Shown here: piece by piece, positions 30,609 to 32,856 of the stretch
Layout of the letters: each line of letters starts with the position of its first letter
How positions within the stretch are numbered: position 1 is the first letter of the stretch
Assembly: GCF_019748365.1 (NCBI RefSeq)
Contig: NZ_JAIEPN010000121.1
Coordinates: forward strand, 1 to 32,856
Direction of reading: 5' to 3'
DNA from: Novosphingobium sp.
GTDB taxonomy: Bacteria; Pseudomonadota; Alphaproteobacteria; Sphingomonadales; Sphingomonadaceae
Length of the DNA: 32,856 nucleotides
Made by a program: the position numbers and the translations under genes
Notes under the pieces: model-generated
Databases searched by the model: none
What the model was told of the DNA's origin: nothing
What the model saw: only the letters and a program-made list of their open reading frames with translations

Positions 30609-31397
30609 TCAGCGCCACCACCACGCCGTCGCGCGCATCTCGATGCTCACCCGCGGCGGGGCATCGGCGGGGCAGCCGGGGAGATCGAAGGCGACATGCG
30701 GCACGTGATGCGCCCCCGCCGGGTCGCTGTCGTGAGTCTTGAACAGAATCGCCTCGTCCGCCGCAAGGTCAAGGAAGGCATGCCAGCGATGCGCCGCACT
30801 GTGCGCCACCACCAGCCCCTCGAACGACCACTCCGGCTTGCCCGGCTCGTCGAACACCGCATCCGCCGCGATCAGATCCTCCGCCGCGAGGCTGCGTGCA
30901 TCGCACAGCGCCAGCGGCACGTCCTGCGGCGCGGGGGAAAGCGCGCGCCAGACGTTGTAGTGCGCGCAGCGGGCAAAGGGCCGTCCGTTTGCACCGCGCT
31001 CGGCAAACTGGTCGGCAGTCCCATCCGAAATGTCGATATGCGCAAAGCGCGCCGGCATCGAATTGTTGAGGCTTCCCGCGAGCCCCGACCGTTCCGAGAA
31101 GCGCAGCAGCCCCGGCGCACCGACATGGACGAAGTCCGCCCCCGTCTGGGCCTGCACCAGTTCCTCGATCTCGCGCATATGGACGCGCGCCACTTCCTCG
31201 CGGTCACGGAAATCGCGCACGGCGCTCTGGTGCGAAACCAGCTGGAACCCCTCGCGGTCGATCCCGGTTCCCGCGGCGCGGCCGTCCAGCACCGGCATCA
31301 GTACCGGCACGATTTCCACCTCGTCGCGCTCGTGGGCATTGGCGTAGTAGCGCGGGCGGGCGAATGTGCGCCCCGAATAGGCAATCCAAGCTTCCAC
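30609..31397 (-). CDS. CmcJ/NvfI-like protein, putative Fe(II)/2-oxoglutarate oxygenase
   Basis: A 262-aa protein of the CmcJ/AsaB/NvfI group, many members of which are annotated as methyltransferases or hydroxylases and some of which are iron/2-oxoglutarate oxygenases. Characteristic segments are AHYNVWRAL near 145-153, PLALCDARSLAAEDL near 161-175, HRWHAFLDLAADEAILFKTHDSDP and PHVAFD. His120-x-Asp122 in AHID and His234 could form the iron triad. I chose the GTG at 31397, with AGGAGG seven bases upstream, over more distant ATGs. It follows ligC by 14 bp, so it is part of the ring-cleavage operon. It may hydroxylate or demethylate an aromatic intermediate; the reaction is unknown. Confidence 0.82.
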   Translation of the reverse strand: MEAWIAYSGRTFARPRYYANAHERDEVEIVPVLMPVLDGRAAGTGIDREGFQLVSHQSAVRDFRDREEVARVHMREIEELVQAQTGADFVHVGAPGLLRFSERSGLAGSLNNSMPARFAHIDISDGTADQFAERGANGRPFARCAHYNVWRALSPAPQDVPLALCDARSLAAEDLIAADAVFDEPGKPEWSFEGLVVAHSAAHRWHAFLDLAADEAILFKTHDSDPAGAHHVPHVAFDLPGCPADAPPRVSIEMRATAWWWR

Positions 31398-31411
31398 CCG
31401 CGCCTCCTGTC

Positions 31412-32353
31412 TCACCCTTCGAGCTGCGTCTCCAGTTCGCCCAGCACGCGGTAGCAATCGAGCACCTTGCCAACCGACGAATTGGGCTCGCGCCCTTCAC
31501 GGATCGCCGCAATGAACTCGCGGTCCTGCAGCTCGATCCCGTTCATCGAAACGTCAACCTTCGACACATCGATCGGCTCTTCCTTGCCGTTCACCAGATC
31601 GTCGTAGCGCGCGATGTAGGTGCCGGTATCGCCGATGTAGCGGAAGAACGTGCCGAGCGGCCCATCGTTGTTGAACGACAAGGACAGCGTGCAGATCGCG
31701 CCGCTCTCGCTCAGCAGCTGGATCGACATGTCCATCGCAATGCCAAGCTCAGGATGCAGCGGCCCCTGCAGCGCATTGGCCTTGACGATCTTGCCCGCCT
31801 GATAGGCAAACAGGTCCACCGTATGCGCCGCGTGGTGCCACAGCAGGTGGTCGGTCCACGAACGCGGCTCGCCCTTGGCATTGATGTTGCGGCGGCGGAA
31901 GAAGTAGGTCTGTACGTCCATCTGCTGGACGTTGAACTCGCCCGCCTTGATCCTGTTGTGCACGTACTGGTGCGAGGGATTGAAGCGCCGGGTGTGGCCG
32001 ACCATGCAGGTGAGGCCGGTGGCCTGCTGCTTTGCCAGAACGGCCTCGCTGTCCGCCCAGCTGTCCGCCAGCGGGATCTCGACCTGCACGTGCTTGCCCG
32101 CATCCATGCAGGCAATGGCTTGCGACGCATGCATCTGCGTCGGCGTGCAGAGGATCACGGCATCGACGTCATCGCGCGCCAGTGCATCCTCAAGCTCGGT
32201 CGACGAATGCTTCGCGCCATACTTCGCGGCGACCGCAGCAGCCTGTTCGGCGGTGCGGCTGATGATCGAGACGATCTCGACGCCGTCGATCTTCTTCAGG
32301 CCATCAAGGTGCTTCTCACCAAAAGCGCCGGCACCGGCGAGTGCAATACGCAT
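31412..32353 (-). CDS. ligC: LigC-like 4-carboxy-2-hydroxymuconate-6-semialdehyde dehydrogenase
   Basis: A 313-aa Gfo/Idh/MocA-family oxidoreductase, close to the length of LigC. The N-terminal Rossmann domain has GAGAFG at 7-12 binding NADP; VQVEIPLADSW stands where most family members have EKP, as I recall for LigC; HTRRFNPSH and WHHAAHTVDLF line the active site. LigC oxidises the hemiacetal of the protocatechuate 4,5-cleavage product to 2-pyrone-4,6-dicarboxylate. ATG at 32353 starts the Rossmann strand (MRIAL). It follows the ligB homologue in the same order as in known sphingomonad operons, although a repeat-rich gap of 125 bp separates them. The assignment leans on both sequence and context. 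Confidence 0.86.
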   Translation of the reverse strand: MRIALAGAGAFGEKHLDGLKKIDGVEIVSIISRTAEQAAAVAAKYGAKHSSTELEDALARDDVDAVILCTPTQMHASQAIACMDAGKHVQVEIPLADSWADSEAVLAKQQATGLTCMVGHTRRFNPSHQYVHNRIKAGEFNVQQMDVQTYFFRRRNINAKGEPRSWTDHLLWHHAAHTVDLFAYQAGKIVKANALQGPLHPELGIAMDMSIQLLSESGAICTLSLSFNNDGPLGTFFRYIGDTGTYIARYDDLVNGKEEPIDVSKVDVSMNGIELQDREFIAAIREGREPNSSVGKVLDCYRVLGELETQLEG

Positions 32354-32362
32354 ATCATTTCT

Positions 32363-32476
32363 CCCTCTCCCCTTCAGGGGAGAGGGCCGGGGAGAGGGGA
32401 ACTCGCCCGGCCCATGTTGAGGATGATCGATACGGGAGTTCCCCTCTCCCAACCCTCTCCCCTCAAGGGGAGAGGG
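32363..32476. repeat. Nested inverted repeat between ligB and ligC
   Basis: A left block (32363-32402, CCCTCTCCCCTTCAGGGG onward, ending GGGGAACT) and a right block (about 32437-32476, AGTTCCCCTCTCCCAACCC onward, ending GGGGAGAGGG) are complementary to each other, and each also contains its own hairpin. This may attenuate or process the transcript between the two genes, or be an inserted mobile repeat. Confidence 0.85.
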
Positions 32477-32478
32477 CT

Positions 32479-32856
<378 letters not shown>

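Overview
The window is high-GC alphaproteobacterial DNA, most likely from a sphingomonad of the Novosphingobium/Sphingobium type. The reasons are long TonB-dependent receptors with plug motifs typical of that group, LigB and LigC homologues, a lignostilbene-dioxygenase homologue, LigF-like glutathione transferases, a LigD-like dehydrogenase, and intergenic inverted repeats of the kind common in sphingomonads. No tRNA, rRNA, insertion sequence, CRISPR array or phage gene was seen. No gene-free stretch exceeds 300 bases. Taken together the window reads as a catabolic island for aromatic, probably lignin-derived, compounds.

Layout. 1-6.6 kb (minus strand): two GSTs, an acyl-CoA synthetase, a PQQ quinohemoprotein dehydrogenase and an aldehyde dehydrogenase that runs off the left edge. 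6.7-9.1 kb (minus): a tightly overlapping trio of VAO/PCMH-type flavoprotein, cytochrome c and a small Tat-type exported protein. 9.3-12.8 kb (minus): NTF2-like protein, second PQQ quinohemoprotein dehydrogenase, DUF3237 protein; facing it at 12.9-14.5 kb (plus) are two NTF2-like proteins and an SDR. 14.7-16.7 kb (minus): NTF2-like protein and aldehyde dehydrogenase. 16.8-19.2 kb (minus): TonB receptor, divergent from a MarR regulator. 19.9-25.4 kb: small membrane protein, 237-aa NTF2-like protein, MHS-type transporter, LigD-like SDR, dienelactone-hydrolase-like protein and a BLUF photoreceptor. 25.4-30.5 kb (minus): NmrA-like reductase, lignostilbene-type dioxygenase, second TonB receptor. 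30.6-32.9 kb (minus): ligB (partial), ligC and a CmcJ/NvfI-like putative oxygenase.

How the genes may work together (inference): TonB receptors and the MHS symporter import aromatic substrates. Periplasmic flavocytochrome and PQQ enzymes oxidise alkylphenol side chains or alcohols. Aldehyde dehydrogenases, SDRs, GSTs, the CoA ligase and NTF2-like proteins process side chains or inter-unit linkages. The dioxygenase cleaves 4-hydroxystilbene-type dimers to aldehydes, and LigB/LigC open and oxidise protocatechuate-type rings.

The strongest unexplained signal is a repeated 14-bp dyad, idealised CTAACAATTGATAG, in the 5' regions of seven to nine separate transcription units in the window and hardly elsewhere. 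It looks like the operator of a local regulon; the MarR gene at 19373 is the only regulator of an obvious type here and is the natural candidate. Other points worth following: the two PQQ enzymes differ at the metal-site position that separates lanthanide from calcium enzymes, and the flavoprotein has a VAO-like FAD-linking histidine although it is coupled to a cytochrome.
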